NCBI GenBank assembly: GCA_037577475.1
Contig: CM075189.1
Span: 34,020,050 to 34,084,049, forward strand
Direction of reading: 5' to 3'
DNA from: Chaunax sp. Z400
Lineage: Eukaryota; Chordata; Actinopteri; Lophiiformes; Chaunacidae
Length of the DNA stretch: 64,000 nt
How positions within the stretch are numbered: the stretch's first letter is position 1; each line of letters opens with the position of its first letter. Made by a program: the position numbers and the translations under genes. Shown here piece after piece: positions 53,809-64,000 of this stretch. The notes beneath the pieces were generated by a model. It was not told the origin of the DNA. It was given only the letters and a program-made list of their open reading frames with translations, and did no database searches.

Positions 53809-55399
53809 ATGCCTGTCAGGGCCTGGGACAATGTAAAATGCCATCTCGTGATTGGTCCATACATTAAACATGATAGTACTTTAGTTTAATGCACTTTAAT
53901 GTATTTCTTTTCTATTTAGGTGTTCATTTTAATATACGAATGTATTTGCCAGTTAGTGCCTCCAGCCACACCCAAATCAGTGATGTCACAGATGGTGATT
54001 TTCTATTGATAGCTGGTGAAAAACACTGGTGGAGGAGGATCACTGAGGAGGCTGTGGCAAGTTAGTCAATGTTTGTTAAAATCTTAGTAGATGTGCTGAT
54101 GTGGCTGATTTCTCATTTTGGAAAGAGTATTAAAATATACCAGCTTTCTACAACCAGTATCAGACATAGTACTATAAGATCTAACTAGACCTTAGAGTCT
54201 AATACATTTGTCGTCTCTCTGTTTGTGTGTGAATCATGTTCCACTGTTCCTGGAAACCCCTCTGCCTCCTCCTCCATCTGTCTTTGTAAAGTTCATTCCT
54301 GTGTCAGACCTCCCAACATAGTGAAATAATGATCAATGAGTTGCTCCTCTCACTATCTGGGTCATAGTCTTCACCCTCTCCAACGTCCTTCATGCCTTCA
54401 ATCCCTCCACCTAGCATCCTCTCCTCTTCCTCCCTCATCTTTGTCTTTTCTCCTGATGAAAGAATACTGCATTCATAGAGAGGCCATAAAAGAGAGAATA
54501 AGTGAGAAAATGACTGTAAGTGTGAGTGAATGAGATGGAGTCTCTTAAAGGTGTGCGGGGAACTTGTCAGAAATATAAAAAATAATCTATTCAGAATAAT
54601 GGAACAGCTCTAATAGTCAGAAAGTGGTGAAAAGAGTTTTGTAGAGATGAAGATGAGAGCATTAGAGGTGCAGCGATGTGTCAGAGTTTCAGCAATGCAA
54701 GAAAAGAAAATGTGAAACAAGACATCATGTATTCAGGTTCAAAACTGCATGACTGTATTGGAAATGGAAATAAAAAAGTATTAACCTCACTATAATGTGA
54801 GGAATTCTGTCTGTAATTGGCCTATCGTAACAACCGTTCATCTGATCTACTTCAAACTTGGCTTGTGACTTTCTGGGGGCCCAAGGAACTGCAGTGTCGA
54901 ATCGAATGGTGGAGCAATGTGGATATGCATGACGCTCTATATCAATAAATCTACAATACAAAGGTGAAGAGCTGTCCTTAGACCGTCTGCAGACCATGCA
55001 GGCTGTTCTCTGTGCAGAAGCGGGGGCTGGGACATAAACCTAAGTGATGTCATCGATCACGACTACGGCGCCTCGCCGACAGTAGATGGTTGCACTCGGT
55101 CAAAACAGCACATCCATGGTTTAAAGCATGATTCTACTGGAGAACAAGCTGCCGCTTGTATCTGCGATTTGTTCCTTCGGTCATTATTCGGTTTCTATTG
55201 TGTTCTCTGAATCTTAAGGTGTATTGTGTGTCTCCTTTTCAGAGACTTTCCTGATGTGTTTTGGATGATGCTGATGTTGCTGCTGGTGATTTGGTCACCT
55301 TTTCCACCTGGTTGTTCCATTTGTGCCTTGTATAAAGACATTGTTTCCCGTTGTGAATGTGATGCTTGACTGATGTTGCAGTTTCAGTAAACCTGCTGC
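53809..55399. other. Non-coding interval, possible old dispersed repeat
   Basis: Around 54800-54960, TCTGTCTGTAATTGGCCTAT, CAAACTTGGCTTGTGACTTT and GGGGGCCCAAGGAACTGCAG look like part of a dispersed repeat I have seen in fish, but I cannot name it. Frames here are unsupported. Confidence 0.3.
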
Positions 55400-55800
55400 A
55401 CACTGCATGAGTTGAGCCTTTCTAATTCCCATGACATGACTGTCTTATGCGCCTATTTATTCTGGGAGCATTAGACAACTCTTAAAAATGCTAAATAGTG
55501 TTGCAGTGACAGAAAATGTTTCATGCCTGGTTGAAATATTAAGGCATTTATTAAAGGCTGGTGATTAAGAAACGTCCTGGTAACAAACATGCTCCTTTAA
55601 ACCATTTTGTTCGACTAATTTTAGCCACGCTGTCAAACCCTACTATTAGGCCGCTGGGCTTGAAATGAGCTCTCTCCTTAAATGAGCTTGTTATTTGATT
55701 TGTCACCTGAAAGAACAGCTAAATTTAATCTTTCTACAGAATCGCTTACCTCACATTTATTGAGGGATCACACCTCCAATCATACACTGTACATTCAGTC
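55400..55800. promoter_or_regulatory. Candidate conserved non-coding element
   Basis: Contains CGACTAATTTTAGCC, CTCCTTAAATGAGCTTG, GCTAAATTTAATC, GGTGATTAAGAAACG and CATTTATTGAGGGATCA in repeat-free sequence. Texture suggests an enhancer. A good minus-strand donor (GAG|GTAAGCG, at about 55752) also lies here without a convincing exon. Confidence 0.25.
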
Positions 55801-55865
55801 ACAGTGACAGTGGAAACTAGGTGCTATCACAGGCCTTCCATCTCTTTCCTTTTCATTATTCTCCA

Positions 55866-55912
55866 CCTCCTCTCTCTCTTTCTCTCTCTCTCTCTTTCTC
55901 TCTCTGCGTCTA
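55866..55912. repeat. (CT)n-rich microsatellite
   Basis: CTCTCTCTTT alternations over about 45 bases. Simple repeat. Confidence 0.85.
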
Positions 55913-56089
55913 TCCGCTCTCCTCAAAAGAGGAACTAGAAAGACAATCAAACAGACCTAATTCTTTCAAACACATGCACAAAGATGAGCTCCCAGTGTCC
56001 AAACTCTGACCTCACTGCTTGAACTTTTTTTCCATGGAGTGTCTCTTTCTTTCCTCTCTTTTCTTTCATTCCTTCCTGTGTGAAAAGAC

Positions 56090-56335
56090 AAGAAAGGATT
56101 CCTTCTGTCGCACATATTTAGCCCTGTAATTAATCAGTTATGAGCGCCCTCTTTGTCTGGTCCTTTGTGTGCACGGCTAAACTTTCCTCTGTCTTCTTCT
56201 GAATGAAAAGGTCATTATCATTACCAGCTCCTGCCTACAGCCGAGGCTACTGCAAATCAAATGTGAAGCATGTGCATATTTAAGACCATGTCTACAATTT
56301 GTTTTAGGAGTCAGATTAGCTTCACTTTGCTATGT
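56090..56335. promoter_or_regulatory. Possible regulatory block
   Basis: CTGTAATTAATCAGTTATGAG, GGTCATTATCATTACCAG and CTGCAAATCAAATG occur in unique sequence. Weak motif-based suggestion only. Confidence 0.18.
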
Positions 56336-56389
56336 GAGCAGACTGCAAGAGTGCCAAACAACAAAACATGTAAAGTGAATAACAATAAT

Positions 56390-56612
56390 GGACATAGACG
56401 CTTGGAGTTGTCAAAATGGCATATTAGTGCTAGAGGGGAGTGAATCCTCTTCTATGGAGTCTGCCATGATTTTACAGTAGCCCAGAATGGACAAACCAAA
56501 CACTGGCCTCACAGAGGAGGGTTCTTTTTCCCCGCAGACTTGTTCAGTTGGTTGCAATCTGCAACCTCACCACTAGATGCCACTAAATCCTCCACACTGG
56601 ACCTTAAAGGAA
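56390..56612 (-). mobile_element. MITE with AAGGTCCAGTGTG terminus
   Basis: The minus strand from 56612 reads CTTTAAGGTCCAGTGTGGAG, GATTTAGTGGCATCTAGTGG, TGAGGTTGCAGATTGCAACC and, further on, GCCAGTGTTTGGTTTGTCCA and TTCTGGGCTACTGTAAAATC. This block order is a very common teleost MITE (TTAAAGGTCCAGTGTGTAGG ends). The far terminus is missing. Confidence 0.65.
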
Positions 56613-57239
56613 ATTTAAAGGACTGGTGATATATTGGATGAGTTGTTAGTGACAGAGATTAAAAATTACTTTTGGAGCCTGTCACCACAATAAATGCTGG
56701 AGCTGCACGTTTCTGTAAACCATGAATATGTTTTGTACGTTTCATATGCATCACATGTACATTTCTACAATACGCCACACATTATACAATTCAGATTTCA
56801 GGTATATGACGTCGTCATCTTGTGCGGAGGAAGAATCAGTGTTGGCATGGCACCTGGACGAGGTGAAACCAAGCAACCGACCAAAAATATGAGTCATTTT
56901 AGTGACGGCTGGAACATTTTATAGACTTCTTCATGGCACCAAAAGATATACTGAATGATTCAGTGGAGTGGAGAGTTTACAGTCTTGTTTATGGTGACAA
57001 AACAGGTATTAAAAGGAAAAACATGATCTTTTCCTAACTGTTCATCAATATTAAATTAACATGTGCATTTCGAAATTAAAATGTTATGGTTGAACATAAT
57101 CCCATGTTTGAATATACAGATACATATATTACCAACGTGTATTTTGGTGGTGTTACATAGATTCATATGTGCAGTAATAAATGTGGTAAGTGTACAATTG
57201 TAAATATGTAGGTATGTATATTTATATAAGTTTAGATCA
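56613..57239. other. Non-coding interval, nothing recognised
   Basis: AT-rich. No gene or element beyond the start of the LINE 3' UTR that follows. Confidence 0.4.
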
Positions 57240-57640
57240 CTATACATGGACACTTAAGGGGGGATGTTTGTGTGTATATATGTATGAAGGTAATGGGTTA
57301 TTGAATCCAGTTATATTATATATGTATAAAATAACATATATAAATAGGAGATAAAGAGAGTGGTTAATTGATGTGCTAGTGTATATAATAATTATAATTC
57401 TATATATAGATATGTGTGTATGTTTATGTAGCTTTTATATATATATGAGTGTTTATGTATTGTTATATGATAAATAGAATTAGTTAATTATTGATATATT
57501 GATATTATTGTTTGGATATTGATATTATTTTAACAATTGATATTATAATATCAATTATTTAATTAAATTTAATAATTGATATAATAATATTACTATTGTT
57601 TTTACATGCTCGGAATAAACATTATCAAATCAAATCAATA
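57240..57640 (+). mobile_element. LINE 3' UTR and tail, sister of 32680-33010
   Basis: TGTATTGTTATATGATAAAT followed by AGAATTAGTTAATTA at 57456-57490 is identical to the complement of part of 32680-33010. The end TTTTTACATGCTCGGAATAA, ACATTATCAAATCAAATCAA is a typical LINE terminus with an AATAAA signal and a short CAAAT repeat. Only 3' UTR is present. Confidence 0.6.
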
Positions 57641-58998
57641 AAAACACAACATCTGACTGTGGTAATGCTACTGCTAATCATGTCCCCCTAAACTAGAGAA
57701 GATATTTTGTGTTTGAAGGAAGGACACTTGAACAGGATAGTAAACCATTAAACAGACCAACACCAGTGTGTTTCTCTGTGTGTGTAAGTTAATCAAATCT
57801 TCTGACTTTAATGTTTAGTGGTTCTGAGAGGTTCATCTGTTGAATAGTGACTTGTAGACCAGCCACACAGACATGTATTGTTTTATTTGTAATATTCTTT
57901 TAGAAATATGTTTAATATTGTCATCAAAAGGTTTTTTGCTGTTCAAACCTGTCAAGGAAGCAACATTAAAGCTATGATAATTCAATAATGAAAAGCAATA
58001 AAACAAGAAATCTCAGCCAGAGCTCCTTAATACATCACTAATCAATAACAAACTCTATTTTGGTTTTGTCTTTTGTCCACAGGCTTCTCCAAAGATGGGA
58101 GGAGAGCCCCAGTGGACAGCAATAACTATCAGTTACCTCTTTTATTTACAATGACATCCTGAATATCAACAGTGAAAAAGTGATATCCCAAAGCCACGGA
58201 GGAGGCAGTCATCTGACACATGGATGTGCTACAACATCAACATCATCAACGTTTCTACACACTGAGATTTATTAGTTCCATCAGCTCTTGGTCACTTGCA
58301 GCACCGTTTAAGAGGACTTAAGAGTCAGTGGTGATACGCTGTAATACAGAGCAGTCAATACAAGAGGTGGTGGATCACCACAACTATGAGAACAAACATA
58401 GTTTGTTAGCCTGACGGGTTTGTATGGCTGCAGACAGATAAATGCATAGATTCACAGAATGCATGATCCTCTTCAGGCTTAAAACACAAGAGTCTAATGT
58501 TGACATGTTAATGCATCAGTAACTAGAAAGCAATGGGAGCACATACTGTACCTCCACCACCGCTGTTGTCATTCAAACTGGAGCAATCAGGAAGTAGCTT
58601 CTTTAACTCACGGAGCCCACAAACATGAGGTCAACGATCCCTCTAAACAAACTGGCCTCTAGTGCAGCACCTACTGTATGTGTGTGGATGAGACATGGTC
58701 TTCCATGATGTGTGACCAAGGATGCCTTTGGTCACTATCTGATCAACTCACAGTGTAGATAATTTAGTAGTGAATATGAGTGACAGAAAATGTGCTGGTA
58801 TCCTATTTCAACAGTTCTATCATCATTTATGTCTTGGATGTTGTTATATTTATACACATATATGGGTATCATATCCCTCTATAAATGTGTTTTTGTATGC
58901 ACGTCTTTATATACAGTAGAAATGACAGTTTGTTTGTGATTCTTTGCATTCACTGATTCTGTTTCTGGAGGTTTAGTTGTTTGTGTGTCACCACACAT
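57641..58998. other. Non-coding interval with one isolated acceptor
   Basis: TTTTGGTTTTGTCTTTTGTCCACAG at 58058-58082 is a strong-looking acceptor followed by short open frames (26 codons or fewer, for example SKDGRRAPVDSNNYQLPLL). Too short to call an exon. Otherwise nothing is recognised. Confidence 0.35.
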
Positions 58999-59151
58999 TC
59001 ACCCCCATCCAGGTCCACTGTGTTCTCCCAAAGATTTATCTTCTCTGCATATCTGGTGTTCAGTCCTCTTATCCTTCACAAAGAGCCGATCGCTTGTGTT
59101 GCAGAAATAGTCGACTTGGTCACTGATGACCAGGTCGTGGTGTGAAGTGTG
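58999..59151 (-). CDS. Candidate terminal exon, unrecognised
   Basis: On the minus strand GGCCCGGCCTTTCCTGATGCAG ends at 59152, followed by 50 codons and TGA ending at 58999. The product begins HTSHHDLVISDQVDYFCNTS and continues DRLFVKDKRTEHQICREDKS. It is polar, charged and well mixed, unlike low-complexity noise, but has no recognised domain. The frame stays open upstream to 59235. It is not linked by phase to any other candidate exon in the window. Confidence 0.25.
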   Translation of the reverse strand, partial: HTSHHDLVISDQVDYFCNTSDRLFVKDKRTEHQICREDKSLGEHSGPGWG

Positions 59152-60129
59152 CTGCATCAGGAAAGGCCGGGCCTCTGAGTCATGTACACAGCAGCTAGCT
59201 GCTAACGGTGCAGTTAAATCAACAGCAAGCCTCATTCAGATCCTCATTAGTGGCTCAGGTTTGTTTGTTTTCTTTTCTTTTTTTTGTAGCATTAAACTAG
59301 CTTGCATTTCAAAAAAAATAGCCTGATTCTTAAAGTATCTGTTGTTGGCAGCTACTTTACACTGTTACTCCATCAGTTTATTAAATCCCTTCAGCCATCT
59401 GAAGGCTGCAGGACACACACGTTGTCAAATCTGAGGGCAGCTGTGTCGTGTTTCACTAATCATTTGTCACTATGATCTTTGTGTGTATGTGTGAATGGCT
59501 GAACACAGAAATACTATTGGGCCCTCTGATTAGGAAGACCTCCATCCCTCCTGATGAGCTGATCTGCCATCAATGTATAAATGTGTGGGTAAACTAGAGA
59601 AGTCTATGACCATCTGCAGGCTCTGATTGAGATGTGCTGAGAAGACTGTGCCAATATACCAGCTGTACAATATGTTTACCTTGATTAAATTACAAGCAAA
59701 TGACACCATGACTGCTGCTGTCGTCACAATAAGGCTTTTTTTTCTTCTTTTTTTTGCTCTCGTCATCACATCAACATTGGAATCATCTTATTGGTCTTTT
59801 GTTGAAAACTTAGAAATGATTGGGCAGAAGTTTAAATGTTTGGTAACTCGGACCTTGATCTTCACATTTTATATTTAAGGTCATTTAAGGTGTCCTCATG
59901 ACTGGTCTCAAACCAAATATTTAGTAAATAGTTATTTTGATGTACAATATATTATAGGTTATGCATTGAAAAAGTAAAACTATAATAAATATTTATTGGA
60001 ACATATTGATATCCAGAACTCATTCAAATCTTTGCAGGCGATGATGTTGGCAAATATTTCAGCCAATTGTGAACACCTTAAAAACATCTGAGTCACTTTG
60101 TTTTACACTCCAACTTTGCATCTTCATGT
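59152..60129. other. Non-coding interval, nothing recognised
   Basis: Short frames only, with T-rich runs near 59272 and 59740. Confidence 0.4.
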
Positions 60130-60164
60130 CAGCAGCTCTGTGTTCCTGGAACACAGAGCTGCTG
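60130..60164. repeat. Perfect 17-bp-arm palindrome
   Basis: CAGCAGCTCTGTGTTCC at 60130-60146 and GGAACACAGAGCTGCTG at 60148-60164 are exact reverse complements around a single T. It can form a cruciform, or an RNA hairpin with effectively no loop. It is not part of any repeat I recognise. Confidence 0.95.
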
Positions 60165-60499
60165 CCATTAATCCACCACCCACCTGCATCACTCACAACA
60201 TAAAACAAATCACCCATCCTTGCCTGATGGGAGCAGGTAGACTGTAAATACCGCAGGACCAGATTCCAGGGAGCAGAGGAAATAATTCAAAGGATGCAGA
60301 TATGACAGCCACTAGCTGCTACATCAAATAATAATCTGTCAAATAAAAGAACACAAATGAAGCCTGGAAACAACTCAGTACCGTCTCAACAGGTAGGAAT
60401 AAGTTATGTTTATGCAGGGAAGTAAGAAGATATTCATTGGATGCACACAAAGCAGAAGACAGACTTAAAGTGTCTTCAGAAAAATTGTAGTTCTACATA

Positions 60500-61140
60500 T
60501 TCTCAGCTTTTTTTCTGATTTGATGAAGAGCTTCAGAGTTTTCTTCTGCTAATCTGACATTAGGTAGTGGTGGCAGCAGGCTGAGCAGGGTGTTGTTCCA
60601 GGTGTTGTTCCAGGTGTTGTTCCAGGGTGTTCCTCTCCCCAGCATCACTCTGCAGCTCCTCCCTGTGGGATCCTGAGGCATTCCCAGGCCAGATGAGATA
60701 CAGTATGTAATCCCTCCAGTGGATTCTAGCTCTCCTCCCAGTTCCCGTTTACACGTACCCTGAAATTCTCCAAAGGGGCCAAAGGGACCCTGGAGGTATT
60801 CTAGTAAGATGCCCCAACCTCCTTTAAACCTGAAGGAGCAGCTCCCACCAGATACCCAATCTCTAAAGCTGAGCCCAGCCATCCTACAGAGGAAACTCAT
60901 TTTGGCTGCTTGTCTCCTGAATCTAATTCTTTTGGCCACCATCCAGAGCTCATGGCCACAGGGGAGGGTTGGAATACACCGTCGGTCGTCTGGTTTGCCT
61001 TCTGGCTCCCGTTGCCTTCCAGCTCAGCTCTCTCTTCACCACGAAGGTCTGATAAAACACCCGCATCACTTCTGATGCTGCACCGAACCACATGCCCATC
61101 TCGTGCTCCGTTTTTCCAGCACTGGTGAACGAGACCCTGA
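60500..61140 (-). pseudogene. LINE ORF2 C-terminal fragment, frameshifted
   Basis: On the minus strand, in several frames, the fragments DAGVLSDLRGEERAELEG, VAMSSGWWPKELDS, AAKMSFLCRMAGLSFRDWVS, WRDYI, REELQSDAGERNTLEQ and LLSLLPPLP appear in the order expected for the C-terminal part of a widespread fish LINE ORF2 (MSFLRRVAGLSLRDRV... WRDYISHLAWERLG ...GERDVW). About 200 bases between the MSFL block and WRDYI are shortened. Frameshifts and deletions make it dead. The 149-codon frame at 60493-60942 is a chance composite of these frames. Confidence 0.65.
60589..60624. repeat. 12-bp tandem triplication in LINE fragment
   Basis: GGTGTTGTTCCA occurs three times in direct succession, an in-frame four-residue repeat in the LINE remnant. 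It arose after or during decay of the element. Confidence 0.9.
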
Positions 61141-62789
61141 GATACTAGAAACTAGAAAGTGCTTTGCTCGAAAGCAATGAATATCAAATATAGATTTCTG
61201 CCTTTTGTTTTCTGATTTTTCTCAAAGCAGAACACAGCACTAGTTATTTACAACAGAGTATATTTGTAGGCTGCAGCAGGCAAAAAAGCATTTTAATGTT
61301 TAGTTTCAAACAGATAATTATTGTCAGATTGCATGCTTAGTAAATTTAGGACACTAGAACAGCCAAACTCCATTATTCGGCATTAGTTTAAAAATACATC
61401 TTTATTTCTCTGAGTTCCTTTGATCTGTTATTGTTTTTATTTGTTATGCAAGATGATTTTGTGCTTTTTCTGTAGTATTTAGTGGGATAAGGCCACTAAA
61501 GTGCTGCACCATAGTACAGTACAGTAATATGAAACAAGTCTGAGCTCAGTGATGTTTCCAAGCTCTCACGAGTCTGTTTCTCTATATAATCCTTTGGAGA
61601 GATGACCTTGAAGGCAGCAGCCTCTCTGTTTCTTCATGCTTCAAGCCTTTAGTGCTCAGCCTGCAGCAGTCGTATGTTGGATGGAGGGAACAGGCAGATG
61701 GTGACTTCATGCTGCGATTGTCATGCATGAAAGAAAAGTCATTCTCATGATGAGAGGGTGCTGACCCAACAATTTCACTTCGAGATAAACGGATAATAAT
61801 GGCTGAAGGATGAAAACAACTTTTCAACAAATGTCCTCTCAGAAAGGCTTGGTCAGCTAAAGGAACGACTCAGTCGTTAGCTACAAGGTGATGCAGCTAT
61901 GCCTGTGGAAAGTCGAGTTTCTTAGTCCACAAAACACGTCTGGAGCTTTACAGCTGAACAGGGCTGCAGCATTCTCACTAAAAACTGAGGAAGATGGGGA
62001 CGGGGAATCTTTGGGCTTCACTGGACTTTATCGGTATGGGGGTGAGAGGATGACCATTGAATATTTTCAGTTTTATATCTAAAGAAAAGTTTTGGGGTTC
62101 TTTTAATAAAAATGTATTAATATTCCACTCCTACATAATTTTATTCCTAACAAAAGTTCACCTGTTATGGAGGACTACTTTCGTCTTTTATTTTCTCCCT
62201 GAAGCTGTCTGTGTGTTCTGTGCTCTCATTGAACTACATGTGAGGTCATTTGTTTTTCTTTTGTTTTTTCTTTTGTTTTTCTGCAGTGATAATTGTAAGA
62301 GCCACAATGGGAAAGAAGTATAAGTTTATTTAATGCATGCAAAATTCATAGTTATAAGATGTACAAAACCAAATGCATGTAAATTGATAGTTATTTCCAT
62401 TTCATTATTCAATTTCATTTAATTATTGCTCCTCCCTCTAGTTCAGTGTGTGATGTCATGTCCTGCAGAGAGCAGAGAGCTGCATTAGGCATGGGAGAAC
62501 AGTTTTTCTACCATGTGACAAAATGTAATTAAAACCTTCTATTTTTCATTAAAGTTTTTCTTTGAACTGGATTACATCTCCTGTCATTCGCGTCAGACTA
62601 AGTTACTCTGCCTATGCTCGCTTAATTGACATCCAGACGACGCCACTACTCTGTATGATAAAAGAAAATTGCTATGAAAAGACAGGTGTAAGTAAGAGCA
62701 GTGACCAAATGTGAGCCAACATCATCACAAGAACTTGTATTACCAAGAAGAAGTGAGAGAAAGCTTCACTAAAGTGAGTCTCTCTGCTG
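61141..62789. other. Non-coding interval, nothing recognised
   Basis: Includes a T-rich run at about 62250-62283 ending in CTGCAG without a coding frame. The part near 62560-62700 is unique and balanced. No gene is identified. Confidence 0.4.
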
Positions 62790-63165
62790 CCTTTGTTAGG
62801 TTTTTAGCCATAATGGCCTGAAGAGTCGGTGGAGTCCGTCTGTCAGTCAGACGGTTCACCACTGACCAGACTGAAGTTTCTCAGATTCGGTCAGATATCC
62901 AAAATGCCCAGAGGAGAAATTTTGCTGACTTTTATAGTCTTGTGACTTTTAATGTAATTCTCCCAAGGCTCACTTTTCCAGTGACACATCTCACATTCTT
63001 GTAAAAGTTCATCATGGTTCCCAGATGATGAATTTTATCATCTCTTTACAACTACTGGATGGATTGCCATGAAATTTGGTTTGGACATTCATGTTTGCCT
63101 GAGGACAAATTGAAATAACTCAGTTGATCCGTTAACTTTTACTCCAGTCACACATTTAAATCAAC
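62790..63165 (+). repeat. Dispersed fish repeat (GGATTGCCATGAAATTTGG family)
   Basis: GTCTGTCAGTCAGACGGTTC, CACCACTGACCAGACTGAAG, ACTACTGGATGGATTGCCAT, GAAATTTGGTTTGGACATTC and GACAAATTGAAATAACTCAG match the common teleost repeat. An inverted copy lies at 17505-17680. Confidence 0.65.
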
Positions 63166-64000
63166 CTTTCAGTTTGTCCTGTTTTTTGGGGGTTTTTTTG
63201 GTTTATGCAAAAATAATATCCAATACCCATCTGCATGTTAGCCACTTTCTGACACCCACAATATCTCTCACTCGGTGAAAAGAACAACGGACATATCAAC
63301 AAACTGGCAGCTGCATCAACTACATCAACAAGTACTTCTTGATTTTGTTTTGTTTCCAGAGTGACCGTCAGTCATTATTAAACCACAGCAGTGCTTAAAA
63401 TTCGGCTTAAATATTTTGGAAACTTGTTTTCCTTTGGGCCATCTGCAACCTACCGAGTGGTTGGATTGAATGTGTTTTGATTTGTCAGCAGATAAATCCT
63501 CAACCGACCCTCTATTTCTATTTTGAAGTTTACACAGCAGCATTAATAAGGCAACACACTGCCTCATTCTATGATGAAGACATTAGTGTGCATTTGACAC
63601 AAAGGCCTGAAAGTCTGAACTACGATTCAGGTTTTTTTTACATCGTATATGTTTGATAGAAGTTAGTTTTGGTTCCACTTTGTGATTTTCTAAGAGCACT
63701 AAAGAACTTTTCCTGACATACCTTCGTCTTGTCATCATCATCCCAGTGGGCTGCGTCTCTCTCTATACTTGATGATTAATTGTCCACAATCCTGATCAGG
63801 TCATCATAAGCAGGACAATTGTCCTTCTAATTTGTAAATACACCACTTCTATTGATGACATCACCTTGATGACATCACCAGTTATCAGCTGTGCTCCTTA
63901 GTAAGTTTTCTTTCTGTTGTATTTTGCCTGTTTTTTTGGATATTTTTTTGCTTTTTGCTCTTTTTGTGTTTTTGCCTTTGTTCGTTGGATTTTGCCTCTT
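63166..64000. other. Non-coding interval to window end
   Basis: A minus-strand frame at 63325-63567 has no domain. The only structured site is the doubled TTGATGACATCACC at 63852-63879. Confidence 0.4.
63852..63879. promoter_or_regulatory. Tandem CRE-like 14-mers
   Basis: TTGATGACATCACC occurs twice in direct succession. Each copy contains TGACATCA, one base from the CRE/ATF site TGACGTCA. It may bind bZIP factors, or may be a chance short duplication. Confidence 0.25.

Noticed and set aside
55700..55810. Minus-strand exon ending at the GAG|GTAAGCG donor near 55752
   Set aside because: No adequate acceptor and only about 22 open codons upstream.
60493..60942. 149-codon minus-strand frame as a novel protein
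   Set aside because: A chance composite: the recognisable LINE peptides fall in several frames across it.

Overview
The window looks like teleost fish nuclear DNA, probably a gene-poor stretch or very long introns. The evidence is eukaryotic composition, long (CA)n tracts, and many interspersed repeats of kinds typical of ray-finned fish: Tc1, piggyBac and hAT non-autonomous elements, tRNA-headed SINEs, and 3' ends of several LINE families. There is no operon-like layout, no rRNA gene and no standalone tRNA gene. All repeat names come from remembered consensus patterns and internal comparison, not from a database search.

The only long intact reading frame is a nearly full-length APE-type LINE on the minus strand (about 12841-16260). 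It has a 5' end reading AAGATGGCGCC, a short upstream ORF, a degenerate 2A-like N-terminus, an endonuclease, a reverse transcriptase with catalytic residues present, and a 3' (TATCT)n tail. Other LINE pieces are 5'-truncated or broken (about 1800-2225, 9480-9612, 25615-25860, 32680-33010, 33230-33745, 37455-37862, 57240-57640, 60500-61140).

DNA-transposon relics include two copies of one Tc1-like subfamily (2774-3530 and 46802-47590), both carrying His where the first catalytic Asp belongs. Two copies of a piggyBac-type element are at 3837-4475 and 41774-42260; the first sits in a TTAA inside an older repeat, so the empty site can be read. There is also an 80-bp Tc1 hairpin (39843-39921), a hAT MITE with a perfect 8-bp target duplication (38188-38433) and several other MITE-like blocks. 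Tandem arrays lie at 1-735, 19151-19957 (46-bp unit with an internal 405-bp duplication), 49012-49444 (16/14-bp units) and 53725-53808 (14-bp unit), with (CA)n near 26.7 kb, 48.1-48.7 kb and 51 kb.

Host coding sequence is weakly supported. The best case is a phase-compatible exon pair on the minus strand (40643-40734 then 35963-36200, terminal, about 109 residues together, helical and leucine-rich, family not recognised). Weaker single-exon candidates are at 944-975, 2403-2551, 22238-22413, 27610-27727 and 53396-53527 on the plus strand and 58999-59151 on the minus strand. Several repeat-free blocks dense in homeodomain, octamer and E-box cores (notably 41210-41640 and 45540-45930) look like conserved non-coding enhancers, but this needs alignment. 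I see no clear new multi-gene system.
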